DNA from: Pelobates cultripes
Taxonomy: Eukaryota; Chordata; Amphibia; Anura; Pelobatidae
Direction: 5' to 3'
Assembly: GCA_933207985.1 (NCBI GenBank)
Contig: OW240913.1
Span: forward strand, 100,550,496 to 100,614,495
DNA: 64,000 nt
Positions 10,387 to 21,052 of this stretch are shown here, piece after piece. The first letter of the stretch is position 1; each line of letters opens with the position of its first letter. The position numbers and the translations under genes are program-made. The notes below the pieces were generated by a model. It was not told where the DNA came from. It was given only the letters and a program-made list of their open reading frames with translations, and searched no databases.

Positions 10387-12165
10387 GTGATTTCGGCCTG
10401 TGGCATGGGTGATGAAGCCATCCTTTTAGCCCTCATGGCTAGCTGTTCGATGAGCAATTTGACTGCCTTCTCCTGCCCCAGCTGTCTGGTAGTGCGGTCT
10501 CCCATCCCTGCGGTGTGGCTCCCCTTGTATCTCCTCCTGCGGCACCCTCCCGAGTCAGCAACAGGTCCGCGCGCCGGAGCCATATGGCGCGCGGCCTGCA
10601 TCCATGTCTGTCTCCCCCGCTGCCCCGGGACACACTCCTTCAGGCTTTGGTGGCCGGATGTCTTCCCAGCGATCGAAGTAGGTGGCACGTGGAATGCCTC
10701 CCGTGGTCCCCCCCTTGTGGCCGGAAGTGGTGAGCAGGCCCCTCCAGGGCTAGCAGGATGGGTCTCTCCCACTGCCGTCAGGTGGGGAGGGGGTTTCTTC
10801 CCCAATTTCCAAGCCTCTGTGCTCTCCTCTTTCAGTTCTCCCCTCTCCCCTGATTCCCCCCCAGATTTTGCAGGCGGGGTATGTGGACCAGGCGGCTTCT
10901 CCCCTTCTCCCTCCTGTGGGGCTGTACCCCCTGGGGTTCCAGGGTCTTGTCTCTGTTCCCTCTGTCCCTCTGTTTTCCTCCTGTCTTTTTTCTGCTGTTC
11001 CCCCCTTCTCCTCCTTTCTCTCCCTCCCCTGCTCAGCTACACCTCTCTGGCTTGTCCCTGGGACCCGCTTCCCCTTACCTGTCTTGGTGTGGGCTCTCTA
11101 ACTCTCCACTGCTTTCTCAGGCTTTGGGTGCAGTTGGATCTGTCCAGCAGGTGGTGTCTGGGGCTTCTGTGAGCGTGGGAGCCACAGTGCAGTCCCAGGA
11201 TTCCTTTTCCGAGGTTCCTGCATCGACTTTGGTGCCACCAGCTGGTCCCGGGGCGCCGTCAGGTGAGTCCCAATTTCCCTCATTGTCTGGGGCATCCGCA
11301 CTAGGCGGGTTTATGTTGGGATCGCAAGATCTTTCCCAATGGAAGCGGGGTGCGCTGGCGCAAGGACCCCAGGGGTTGGACAGTCAGCTGCGCTTGATGT
11401 GGCCCCCTTCGGTCCCCGTGGCAGGTTCATCGGGGGGCGGGGGGGTTGAGGAGGAGGAACCCTGGGGATTTTGAGGGTCCAACGAGTGTCACGGATGGCG
11501 AAGGGGGCTGCGGATATGTGCTTGTCGGGCACCCTGGGCTTGCATTTGAAACTGGAAATTAGGGAAAAAATTGTCAGGATTGCAGTATGATCCAGCACGT
11601 AGAATTGTGTAACACAGAGGACTAATAGGTAACGTATACCGGACCTTAGAATGGCCGGATTGACGTACCAAAGAATAGTCAGGAATAGCCGAGGTCAAGG
11701 GACAAAGAAAGAGACACAACGATATGGAAAAGCCAGGGGTTAGGGATTCCAGAAAACAGGGAAGTCAAAATCAATGCCAATGTCAAATAACCAGAAAAAC
11801 CAGAATCAATAATGCGCTCTCGGACAACCACAAGGGAAACCACGACAGGGCACTGAGCAAGAGGAGAACTGGGCCTAAATACCCCACCTGTGGACCCGAT
11901 TGGTTGTAACGGGCCTTTGACCCCAAAGGCAGTTATCAGGTTCCTATTTGCATGATTGTTGATCAGCACAAACCCTCCTGTGGATTGATTGCTGCCCGGC
12001 ACAACTTTTCCTGTCAGGACAGTAATTTGGCATGATGAGCAATTTCGGCAACGACTCGTGGTCCGCCCCTCTATATCATGGGATCAGATGGACATTGTCC
12101 TCTGGCTCTCAATCATGACTCACCCAGCAGAACACCAAGGGGGAATGTCTTAATTTCTTGGGGGG
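10387..12165 (+). pseudogene. DIRS gag-like ORF1, broken
   Basis: GC-rich, proline/serine/alanine-rich coding-looking sequence in which several frames are open in turn (10387-11172, 10868-11101, 10881-11474), so frameshifts have accumulated. Near 11510-11570 the translation reads LSGTLGLHLKLEIREKI, and after the inserted LTR it resumes near 12030 as HDEQFRQRLVVRPSISWDQ. Both are typical of DIRS ORF1 proteins, which are presumed to package the element's RNA. The interruption at 11572-12021 is a solo LTR. The reading is degraded and non-functional. The start codon cannot be assigned. Confidence 0.6.
11572..12021 (-). mobile_element. Solo LTR of a Ty3/gypsy family, inserted in DIRS ORF1
   Basis: About 450 bp starting TGTCAGG and ending CAGGACA on the plus strand. 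It shares modules with the LTR at 35856-36388 and the solo LTR at 41948-42468: a CCGGACCTTAGAATGGCCGG-type block near 11640, GCCGAGGTCAAGG near 11690, and ACGACAGGGC at 11842-11851. Read on the minus strand it has a TATTTA box at 11876-11881 about 30 bases before the presumed transcript start. It lies exactly between the two halves of the DIRS gag-like reading. Flanking pentamers (AAAAT left, GTAAT right) match imperfectly, so the target duplication is decayed or the boundary is off by a base. Confidence 0.75.
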
Positions 12166-12434
12166 AGGGCAGTGGGGGGAACAGTTCCTCCCCATCGGCC
12201 ACACATCAGTGACCAGGCTGTTGTTGGAAGTTCAATGACAGTCAATGCAAGTGGGGTGCGTCGTGTTTAAGCACGAAGGCTCCCACTGCGGAGGTGCCCA
12301 CTCGGCCTAGCGTTGTTTTAAGCTGGGTAAGCCAGGGGACATAGCAAGCCTGGGGACTAAGGGCGACGAAGCTGGTGGTCGTAAACGAGATACGCCCTTG
12401 ACTCGACCATTATAGAAACCGTCGGGCAGCGGGA

Positions 12435-13347
12435 TTGCTTATGGAGGGGATTGTACATGGGTTCTGGATTCCCTTCCCAGAGCGCCCGCCCTCGGGGGTT
12501 GTTCAGAACTTGAAATCGGTGCAGGACTTTCCTCAGGTAGTCCTGGACAAGCTGGGGCGTTTGGCGTGGCCATTTGAGGTCCCTCCGCTGCCCAATTTGT
12601 GCGTGTTCCCCTTGGACGTGGTGCCCAAGAAGGAGGCAGGAAAATTTTGCCTAATTCATCATTTGTTGTACCCTAGTGGGGGTTCGGTGAATGATGATAT
12701 CTCTGCAGCGCTGTGTCTGGTGTCTTACGCTTCATTTGATGCTGCTGTTCGCATGGTTAGGGGTTAGGGCGGCGAGCCCTGGGGTGTTGCTGGCAAAGGC
12801 GGACGTTGAATCAGCGTTTCACTTATTGCCTGTGCACCCGGACTGCCATCACCTCCTCAGTTGTGTTTTAGATGGCCAATATTACGTAGATATGTGCCAC
12901 CCGATTGGTTGTTCCATATCCTGTTTTTACTTGGAATACTTCAGCACTTTCCTGGAGTGGATGGTGCGGCAGGAGTCGAGGATCGACAATGACTTTCTGT
13001 GTGTGGGGCCGGTGAATCCCCTACCTTGTCGAATCTTGCTCGACACAGTGGAAAGGGTGTTTGACCGTTTCTGGGTTCCCTTAGCTCATGATAAGACAGT
13101 GGGGCTGGTGACGTGCCCTAGCTTCTTGGGAATCGAAATTGATTCGGTGGCCATGGAGTGCTGTTTGCCTCAGGATAAGGTGGAAGGGCTGCGCCTGGAT
13201 GTGGTGGTGGCCCTGGGCTTGCGGAAGATACAGTTGTGCTAGCTGCAGACTCTTTTGGGGAAGTTAAATTTCGCCTGTCGTATCATGCCCATGGGGCGGG
13301 TGTCCAGCATGCGCCGGGTCTCATCCTCACCTGTCTCTTATTGTGAA
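12435..13347 (+). pseudogene. DIRS reverse transcriptase, broken
   Basis: Reverse transcriptase of the DIRS group, which would copy element RNA to DNA. Fingers/palm markers appear in order: HGFWIPFPERPPS, VVPKKEAGKF, the catalytic-A region LAKADVESAFHLLPVHPDCH, the DMCHPIGCSISC region, then FLCVGP and LGKLNFACRIMPMGRV. Two breaks are clear: a frameshift near 12765, where the first frame stops after MVRG, and an in-frame TAG at 13240-13242. The catalytic YxDD box usually preceding FLCVG reads RIDND here, so the active site looks altered as well. The downstream domains of a complete DIRS polyprotein are absent. Confidence 0.8.
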
Positions 13348-14124
13348 CACTAAGGGATACCAGGTTGGACATGTCCCCACTGAGCTAAAAACTGGCTGGT
13401 GAGGAGCTTTATGGCCGGGCTGGTGGGGAGCCCCAAAGGGAAGAGGAATTAATTATGTCGATGGGGGAGGTGAGAGCCTTTGGGAAGGGGTGTGTTAGAT
13501 TGGCAAGGACATTTTGGTTACATTACTGTATGACATTATGCAACGTTATTTATATGTTAATTTATGATTGTTTTATTATGTACAGTTATATACGTTTGGA
13601 TGCGTTATACAGTATTTGTTTGTTTTAATAAATGCTGTGGCCTGTTATTTACAAGTTTTAGTTCTGCCGTTATTTGGGAATTCATGGTTGGTTTGAGGGG
13701 AATATCTCATCCAATGCTCACTACTACATACATGGACAAATCATTCTGCTTTTTTTCTACGCAAAACCAAGGACACAAATCTGTAGTGAATATTGACACA
13801 TAATTTAATATCAAAACAAACTGTATTGCAGGGAACCAGAATATTTCCTACTTAGTATAGGAAGTACCATAAACTGTATTTCAACTATAGTACTAAATGT
13901 GACAGAATCATTACTACTGTATACACAAAACACCATAGCTGATTCCATACTCTATCTCAAGTCCATGAAGCAGTTCAGTTTAATAAAGGATCCAGAAATA
14001 AAATGAAAAGTGAATGCTGTTTTAAACAATACCTCCCAACTGCCTCAAATCCAAAGGAACAGTCCTGATTTAGGTCCACCAAGCCCTTAGTCCTTAGTCA
14101 AAAAAGCACACTGTGAACATGTCA

Positions 14125-14631
14125 TTAAAGGACCACTATAGTGCCAGGAAAACATACTTGTTTTCCTGGTACTATAGTGCCCTGAGGGTGCCCCCACCCT
14201 CAGGGTCCACCTCCCGCCGGGCTCTGGGGATAGGAAGGGGTTAAACACTTACCTTTCTCCAGCGCCGGACTGGGAGCTTTCCTCCTCCTCTCCTTCTTCC
14301 TAGCGACGTCATCGGCTGAATGCGCATGCGCGGCAGGAGCCGTGCGCGCATTCAGCCAGTCTCATAGGAAAGCATTCATAATGCTTTCCTATGGACGCTG
14401 ACATCTTCTCACTGTTATTTTCACAGTGAGAAGCACGTAAGCGCCTCTAGCAGCTGTCAATGAGACAGCCACTAGAGGCTTTAGAGGCTGGATTAACCCT
14501 AAGTGTAAACATAGCAGTTTATTATACTTGCTATGTTTATAAAAAAAAAAAAGGGTTAATCCTATCTGGACCTGGCACCCAGACCACTTCATTAAGCTGA
14601 AGTGGTCTGGGTGCCTATAGTGGTCCTTTAA
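14125..14631. mobile_element. TTAA-flanked MITE (piggyBac-like), copy B
   Basis: Counterpart of the MITE at 1282-1788, with only a few substitutions, for example in the subterminal hairpin near 14170. Both TTAA flanks are retained (14125-14128 and 14628-14631). No coding capacity. Confidence 0.75.
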
Positions 14632-17380
14632 ACCTGCTCATGATCAATGCAGGACATTGCTATACTCATGTTTCTGCAGTGTTCAGCACATAGGCTCACC
14701 GGAATGACTGACTGGCTATCACGTCCCTATTCTGGTCAAAGCTTGTCACTATCAATACACGTTGTAATTATGCCATACCCCTACTGCAGCCAACCCCTTC
14801 CATCCCCAATAAAATAAATGCTGTGAGGATTGCCTCTTGTTCACATCAAGCAAGACTATATAAATACAGTTTCCAACATCTGCCAGTTGTGCAGTACTTA
14901 CTAATAATCACTAAATTATTAATCTGGCATTTAACAATTAATATTAGATCAGTGCAGATGGATTTATTTTTTTCTACCAGTTCTTAATCTTTACTTTCTG
15001 TGCCTTCGGCAGATCAGCTGCTGATTTCTGCTCTGAATTTTTGGTCTTTTGTCATTGAATATTTTGTTGCTTCAAATACAGAATCAATATTTCTTTCCTG
15101 AAATCAAGCAGAACTACCGAATGAGTGCTCTCTTCTTACATTGAGTAAGAAAATGCTATAGAACTAACATGCTTTCACTCAATCTACTGTCTCATACTGT
15201 ATAGATTTTTCACTTGAAAAAATCATGGCTCACTTCCACCTAGATCAAACAAAAATAGTAACCATTGGTCAACACATTAAATTCTAATAAAAATGCTAAA
15301 ATATTTTTTTTTTTACTTTTGCAATATGCGAAATGGTAAGCTTGCATTTTCTCTCTCTATGGATACAGTAATATCACTTTATACAAGATATAAAGGAGAT
15401 ATGTGGAATATGGAGGATCAAGGGACAGTCGTTTTGATGACCATACAGATGCAATTATTAGCCACTGTTGGCAGGGACTCAGTGACAGGGGGCCTTCTTT
15501 AATCAAAACAGCAACCACGGGTTGTTATGGTGAATGAATTGTATAAATGCAATCTGTGTGAGCAAGATATGGTTTGAAATATGTAGGAACAGCAATTACA
15601 TGGAAAATCAATATTCTTTATTTAGATTTTTCTTAAAATACCTGAGACTAGGGGAAATTCTGGTAAGGTAAGTAAAGGCTTAATTTTGTAAGAATAGGAT
15701 CTCTGTAGATAAGTCTTCTAACAGAGAGTTTGAGGGTTGAGAACAAACAGGGGAAATGCTAAAGTCACTGGCAGAGTGGAAAGACCAGGAAAAAAATAGC
15801 ATTTGAAATGAGTAAAAATAAAAAGCACACACTTTGGGGAACAGCTTTGTAAGTGATTAGGGAGCCTTTGGTAGGACTGACTAACAGAGGAGGCATATGG
15901 GGAGGACCTTGTAAGGAAGATAATTCTAGTATACCAGGGGTGCTAAAAAGGTAGATCATTCTAAAATCATTCTAAAGGCATGCAAAGCATCATGGGTTTT
16001 GTTGTTCTACAATATCTAGGGATCTTCCTACTAGCCACCACTGTAATAAACTATTACTATTCATTATAGATTTAATGCAGTCAAGAGACACTCATTTGAT
16101 CACCGAACTGAGTATTATGGAGAACAGACAACCTTTAGACAGAAATAGACGAACTGGAATCAAGTCTCCTGCTATTTTTTCTGTTTATTTTATTTTTTAC
16201 AGGTTTTTGTGACTCAGCTGTGGAAGAGAGACATTGAGTAAAGTGCGAGTGGTTGGGACTAATGGTTCAGGTGGTGGGGCGAGAAAAATTTAAGGTAGTA
16301 GAAGAAAGAGAAAAAAGGTTTACTTGATTGGGGAAGAAGGAAAATTACCAAAATTAAAATTAAAAAAAGAAAAGTGACAAGTGATTTTTCCATTCAGAAC
16401 TTGTGATTTGTATCTTGCTAATGTGATTATCCTATTGTTATAACTCCATTCCCCTTTTAATATGATTTGTCTCTCTCTCTGTCTTTTGATTTCCCACTGA
16501 TTAAAAGTAGCTCAGGATTGCCATTTGTGTGAGGATCTAACAGCTTTATTCCCTTCTCCTAACACAGGTAGCTAAAAATTAGAGTGGCATTTTACAGGCA
16601 TGGATGATTGTGAATATTCAAACAGAATTCATTACATGCAAAATTTTTGTTCTGTGTGATTTTTTTTGGTAATGTGAACTTAATCATGTAGGAACACAAT
16701 GATATAAGCATACTTCATTGCAACAATCAAGAATCTACAGGGAATAAATTTGCATTCTATGTTAATGAAATTCTACACCCTGCTTCAATCAACCTGGTAT
16801 TTGCTAAGTTACCGCTCTATCGCTCTTGAGGTGTCTTTTAAATGTGTTATGGGGTGTATAGGCAATATCACAGATAATTACTTTTTTCACTTTTGTTGCA
16901 ATCAAAATAAACTGATTTCCCTAATGATGTTCTGTTTTAATTTACACATTTACTCAGAAATAACTTTGACATCCCTCCTCAAAATAAATTTAAAAAAAAT
17001 CCCAAATTGTTTTGGATTCTATGACAAATTTCTGTTTTGATAAATGTATGCTTAATTGATACCATTCATTAGAAAAATACAAAAATGTTAATAAAAAACA
17101 AGAGTTGAGATTTGTTCAGAGAACCCTGATCCTCTAGCATTTTAATGCAGTGGCTTGTGCATTTATCTAACAGCCCAGCAGACACTTATGTGGTATGTAT
17201 TTTGGCAGTAATGAATAGTTTTGTCGTGACATGAATGACACTAGTCAGCGAGATATTAAAAGCTACAGCATGGTTTTTGGTACCTAGGTGAGTCCTTTTA
17301 TTTCATATTCTTCCTTGAATTAACCCACTGGTCGAGCTTGTGTGTATGTACTCTACTGTCCTTCCCATAGGTATATGCCA

Positions 17381-17948
17381 TTAAAGGGACACTATAGTCA
17401 CCAGAACAACTATAGCTTAATGTAGTTGTTCTGGTGAGTATAATCACCCCCTTACACATTTTCATGTAAACCCTGCTTTTTCACAGAAAAGGCAGTGTTT
17501 ACACTGCCTCCTAGGGACACCTCCAAGTAGCCACTCATCAGATAGCCACTGGAGTTGCTTCCTAAGGCAGTGTTGCACAGTAGGCAGGACTGCCATTCAG
17601 CATCTCCATGCTCTGCATGGAGAGGCTGAATTCTCCTCGTAGAGATGCATTGACTCAATGCATCTCTATGAGGAGGTGCTGATTGGCCAAAACGGTGTTT
17701 GGCCCCACCCCCATCCTACCTCCTTGCCGATTTCAGCCAATCCAATGCTTTCTCTATCAGTTCTGATGATGTCATCAAGGAGGCAGATCGATTACGGGAA
17801 CAGTGCCGGTGGACCCATGCGGCGTCTGAAATAAGGTGAGTTTTAACCCCTTCTAGGGGGGCTAAGGAAGGGGGGGCAAGCCACCTAAATGGTGGATCAA
17901 ACAGTATAGGGTCAGGAATACATACATGAGCCTATAGAGTTCCTTTAA
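17381..17948. mobile_element. TTAA-flanked MITE, TIR AAAGGGACACTATAG type, copy B
   Basis: Allelic or duplicate counterpart of 4537-5121 with the same TTAA ends. It differs near 17485-17515, where GGCAGTGTTTACACTGCC replaces a shorter sequence in copy A, and it lacks the internal tandem duplication of copy A. Confidence 0.75.
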
Positions 17949-17952
17949 ATCG

Positions 17953-18076
17953 TGTCACTCTCAGTCTCTAGAAAAGCGGTATGTGACCTTTGGCTCAGAT
18001 ACTTACAGGTATCCTGTCACTCTCAGTCTCTAGTAAAGCGGTATGTGACCTTTGGCACAGATACTTACAGGTGTGA
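17953..18076. repeat. Two-unit 62-bp direct repeat, copy B
   Basis: Same pair of units as at 5126-5249 (17953-18014 and 18015-18076). It lies just left of the LTR element insertion in this copy. Confidence 0.9.
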
Positions 18077-18140
18077 TATCAACAAATCGATAGTTGGATA
18101 CAGTTATCTCCAGCAGCCTTTAATATATTAAGCAATGTTC

Positions 18141-18145
18141 ACCTT
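18141..18145. repeat. Target-site duplication ACCTT, left
   Basis: Matches 21973-21977 exactly. Copy A has a single ACCTT at the same place, so the unoccupied site is directly visible. Confidence 0.95.
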
Positions 18146-19136
18146 TGTGGCGAAACCGGCCTCGCCACGTGTCCTTGGAGGGGGCTGCTTGCCCGCCTCT
18201 TGCCTTTGGACTATGGACCAGACTTTATGTGAATGTGTTATACCCCAGATAGGAATCCCATGGAGCCCATTCGTATAAAACTGACTGTAAAGACTTTGGC
18301 TCCATGGCGATTAAACTGTATTTGTGTGGTCCGAGCGCCCTTCACTTAATAATGTGCGCTCAGACCTGAGCTATCTGGGGATATGTGAAATGTCTGTGTG
18401 TTATGTGTAAAATGTGACTTTATGTATTTTAAAGTGTTTTGTGTCTTTTTGCAACCATGTGCTTAATGGAGTCTTGTGTCTGTCCTGGGAGATAATTGAA
18501 TTACTCTCCAGGATAGAAGACTCTGAAACTGGTTTGGGCCAGAAAGCCATGCTTCATTTAGTCACAAAGGACTTTTTTACTAACTTTTGAACCCCTTGTC
18601 TGATTTGTGCCATTTTTGAATATGTTGTTCCCCTGAATGGATTGATTGTGAATATGTAATTTTATGTGAATGTGATGTATGGTTTTGGAGTTATGAAAGT
18701 TGGGTAGAAAGTATGTTTTAACTGTATGTATAATTGAGTTTCCTCTCAGGATAAGGGGAGGGAATATGTGGGATGTAACTGTGATGTGATTGGTTGTTTT
18801 GTAACGCCCTGTGGGCTGTACTATGTTTGTGGATTGGGAATAAAAGAGACTGTATGTGACAGTACAGGGAGTTCCTGTTTTAACCCTCAAAGTGAAGTGT
18901 CGTCTCATTATTGGGGAAGGATTTATTGTATGCTGTTCCAGTTTGACTGCTAGGAGAGTAAACCTATTCGTATGGTTCCTATTCAACTGTCTACAGCATT
19001 CATATGCTTGGGAGAATTTATTTGTTTCTCCGGTTCGGTGATTGTGGTGTCTGCCAGAGTGCTTGGAGTCCTCAGGAAGCGCTAGGAGCATCCTTCAACG
19101 GAGGTACTCAGTCGGGGTGCCAGGCGATCCGTTACA
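18146..19136 (+). repeat. 5' LTR (991 bp)
   Basis: Starts TGTGGCGAAACCGG and ends GATCCGTTACA. It is nearly identical to 20966-21972 in the first 90 bases and from about 18385 to the end. Between roughly 18238 and 18375 the two LTRs diverge strongly, with substitutions and indels. A polyadenylation-type AATAAA occurs near 18839 in the context GGGAATAAAAGAG. Confidence 0.95.
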
Positions 19137-19137
19137 T

Positions 19138-19155
19138 TGGTGGCAAGCGGTGGGA
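19138..19155 (+). other. Putative primer binding site
   Basis: TGGTGGCAAGCGGTGGGA begins one base after the 5' LTR end. It starts with TGG, as expected for pairing with a tRNA 3' CCA. I do not assign the tRNA species from sequence alone. Confidence 0.65.
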
Positions 19156-19267
19156 TGGCGTCCTAGTGCGAGGTAATGCAGCTCAGAGACACAGTCGTTT
19201 GGATTTACAAATTGAAGGCGACGCTAGTGTTTATACAGCGTCCCTGTCTACATAAAGATTTGGGAAA

Positions 19268-21052
19268 ATGGGGTTCGTGGATCCTTGGGCACCTCGCACA
19301 CCTGAGGAAGAGGGTGAATTGGACTGGAGAGATATTGCCCGGCAAGAACTATGGTACAATGCCCTGGAGGAAGTCCAGTATCAACGGCAGCAGCGCCTTC
19401 CTGGTGTCGCATACCGGTTGGAGGAACAAATGGCCTGGCGGATGCCGCTTCTGGGAGACCAACCCGGAGGGCAGCAGGTCAGACAACTTGAGTACCTCGT
19501 GGAAAGGGAACTGAGCCTTGACGCCTCATACCGGGCACTGTGGTGGTGCACTGTCCAGCCAGAGACATGGAGGGCAGAGGGCATCCAGCCGGAGGGGGAG
19601 AACTACACTAGCCCTGGCCTGTTGTGGAAGGCCTTAGCAGAAGACGTCGACTTTGGCAGTCCAGCAGAGTCACGGTACTGGGCTATTTTTTATTACCGGG
19701 GTGAGATGGTACAGGGCCCGAGATCTATGGGACTGGGACAAGACCTCCACCGTTTGGCTGCCATGGAACGACAGCTAGAGATGGACTATGTGGAACTACT
19801 AAACTCATGTCAGCCACAGGGCATAGACACAGAACAGGAAAACTGGCTGGGAGACCCAGACCTGCCAACCTACAGCTGGGAAAATGCAGCCGAGGTACCC
19901 CCTGCTTCACTACCAGCGGCAGAAGTAGGGGACCTCATAGACTGGTCCTGGGAAGACCCACAGATGGCAGGTGGAGATGGGATGGCGGTCTCTCTACCGG
20001 CCCTACAGGGATGCTGGGCGGTCGGCCCAGATCTCCAGCGGCAGTGTGTACCCCAGGGAGCAGAAGGTGCAGTCCTTCCTCCCCAGCGGCAGTGTGTACC
20101 CCAGGGAGCAGAAGGTGCAGTCCTTCCTCCCCAGCGGCAGTGTGTCCTGCAGGAAGCGGAGACAGTCGGTCTCGCTCCCCAGCAGCAGAGCAATATATTA
20201 AAAGGGGAGACAGTTGGTCCCCCTCTCCAACAGCAGAGAGAGTGTCAGGGAGAGGAGCTTGTTATCCCTTCTCCCCAGCGGCTGAAAGTATGTATGGGAG
20301 AGGAGCTTGTTACCCCCCCTCCCCAGCGGCAGTGTGTACCCCAGGAAGCAGAGACCATCTGTCTCGCACCCCAGCCGCAGGACAAAATATTGAAAGGGGA
20401 GACAGTTGGTCCCCCTCTCCACCAGCAAAGAGAGTGTCAGGGAGAGGAGCAGGTTACCTCCTCTCCCCAGCGGCAGTCTACAGTTCAGAGAGAGGAGCTT
20501 GTTACACCCTCTCTCCAGCGGCAGCCTAACCCACCAAGGGGAGATGTTAAGCCCCACAACTATGCAGATGGGACCGTAGTCTCTGCACTTGCAGCCCCAG
20601 GGGCAGGGATGGTCGGTCCTGTCCCCCAGCCACAGAGCAGTGTATCCAGAGGGGAGACAGTCGGTCTCCCCCTCCCCCAACCAGGCTCCAACCAGGCTAC
20701 TTCAGTGGTAGCGCTGGCACCCGGGCAGAGTACCGCTGGTCTCTGCCCACTCAGCAGCCCACCAAGGCAGTCTACCAGCCCCCCGCACAGCTGTGGTGAG
20801 GCACCTGGACATGGACAAGTTGCTATTTTATCCAGGTGTAGTAACCAGTTATTGTGGGTGGGCTGTATTGCTGTTTGTGCTTCGTGGGTGGGTTGCTGGA
20901 CTAGCCAGGGCACTGACCGGCAGGAGGTCAGATACCCTGTTAGTCTGGATGGTAAAGGGGAGAAATGTGGCGAAACCGGCCTCGCCACATGTCCTTGGAG
21001 GGGGCTGCTTGCCCGCCTCTTGCCTCTGGACTATGGACCAGACTTTATGTGA
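19268..21052 (+). CDS. Gag-like structural protein of the non-autonomous LTR element (594 aa)
   Basis: An uninterrupted 594-codon frame filling the interior of the LTR element, starting MGFVDPWAPRTPEEEG. Residues 1-230 are acidic, with tryptophan- and tyrosine-rich helical-looking segments, for example LDWRDIARQELWYNALEE and LDASYRALWWC. Residues about 256-420 are a proline/glutamine-rich tandem array with a 16-residue period, consensus QRQCVPQGAEGAVLPP. The rest is Pro/Ser/Gly-rich. There is no zinc knuckle, DSG or DTG protease motif, YxDD box or integrase. The last 29 or so residues run into the 3' LTR. By position it corresponds to gag; a particle-forming role is inference. Integrity of the frame and a polymorphic insertion point to recent mobilisation. 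The protein family was not recognised. Confidence 0.7.
   Translation: MGFVDPWAPRTPEEEGELDWRDIARQELWYNALEEVQYQRQQRLPGVAYRLEEQMAWRMPLLGDQPGGQQVRQLEYLVERELSLDASYRALWWCTVQPETWRAEGIQPEGENYTSPGLLWKALAEDVDFGSPAESRYWAIFYYRGEMVQGPRSMGLGQDLHRLAAMERQLEMDYVELLNSCQPQGIDTEQENWLGDPDLPTYSWENAAEVPPASLPAAEVGDLIDWSWEDPQMAGGDGMAVSLPALQGCWAVGPDLQRQCVPQGAEGAVLPPQRQCVPQGAEGAVLPPQRQCVLQEAETVGLAPQQQSNILKGETVGPPLQQQRECQGEELVIPSPQRLKVCMGEELVTPPPQRQCVPQEAETICLAPQPQDKILKGETVGPPLHQQRECQGEEQVTSSPQRQSTVQREELVTPSLQRQPNPPRGDVKPHNYADGTVVSALAAPGAGMVGPVPQPQSSVSRGETVGLPLPQPGSNQATSVVALAPGQSTAGLCPLSSPPRQSTSPPHSCGEAPGHGQVAILSRCSNQLLWVGCIAVCASWVGCWTSQGTDRQEVRYPVSLDGKGEKCGETGLATCPWRGLLARLLPLDYGPDFM
20035..20520 (+). repeat. Coding minisatellite, 48-bp unit, about ten units
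   Basis: Units open with CAGCGGCAGTGTGTACCCCA or variants. The first two are virtually identical, and later ones alternate between QRQCVPQ-type and ECQGEELV-type peptides. All keep a multiple of three, so the long frame is preserved. Confidence 0.85.
20954..20965 (+). other. Polypurine tract
   Basis: AAAGGGGAGAAA abuts the first base of the 3' LTR, the expected place for the plus-strand primer of an LTR retroelement. Confidence 0.85.

Larger units (their letters stand above)
10200..13690 (+). mobile_element. DIRS-type tyrosine-recombinase retroelement, internally deleted
   Basis: Plus-strand remains of one element: a GC-rich gag-like frame (about 10387-11571, continuing 12022-12165), then reverse transcriptase (12435-13347), then a short 3' untranslated end with TTTAATAAATGC near 13624. 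A minus-oriented gypsy solo LTR (11572-12021) splits the gag-like region. After the RT, sequence jumps straight to the 3' end, so the RNase H, methyltransferase-like and YR domains of intact DIRS elements are missing. I could not find the inverted terminal repeats, so both outer boundaries are estimates. The element is shared with copy A from base 12866 onward. Confidence 0.75.

Noticed and set aside
10326..10805. 159-codon minus-strand frame
   Set aside because: Antisense to the GC-rich DIRS gag-like region and without its own recognisable domain.
19807..20529. 240-codon alternative plus-strand frame in the LTR element
   Set aside because: Shadow of the 594-codon frame; it stays open because the 48-bp units are a multiple of three in every frame.
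19870..20988. Minus-strand frames inside the LTR element
   Set aside because: Antisense shadows of the tandem-repeat coding region.
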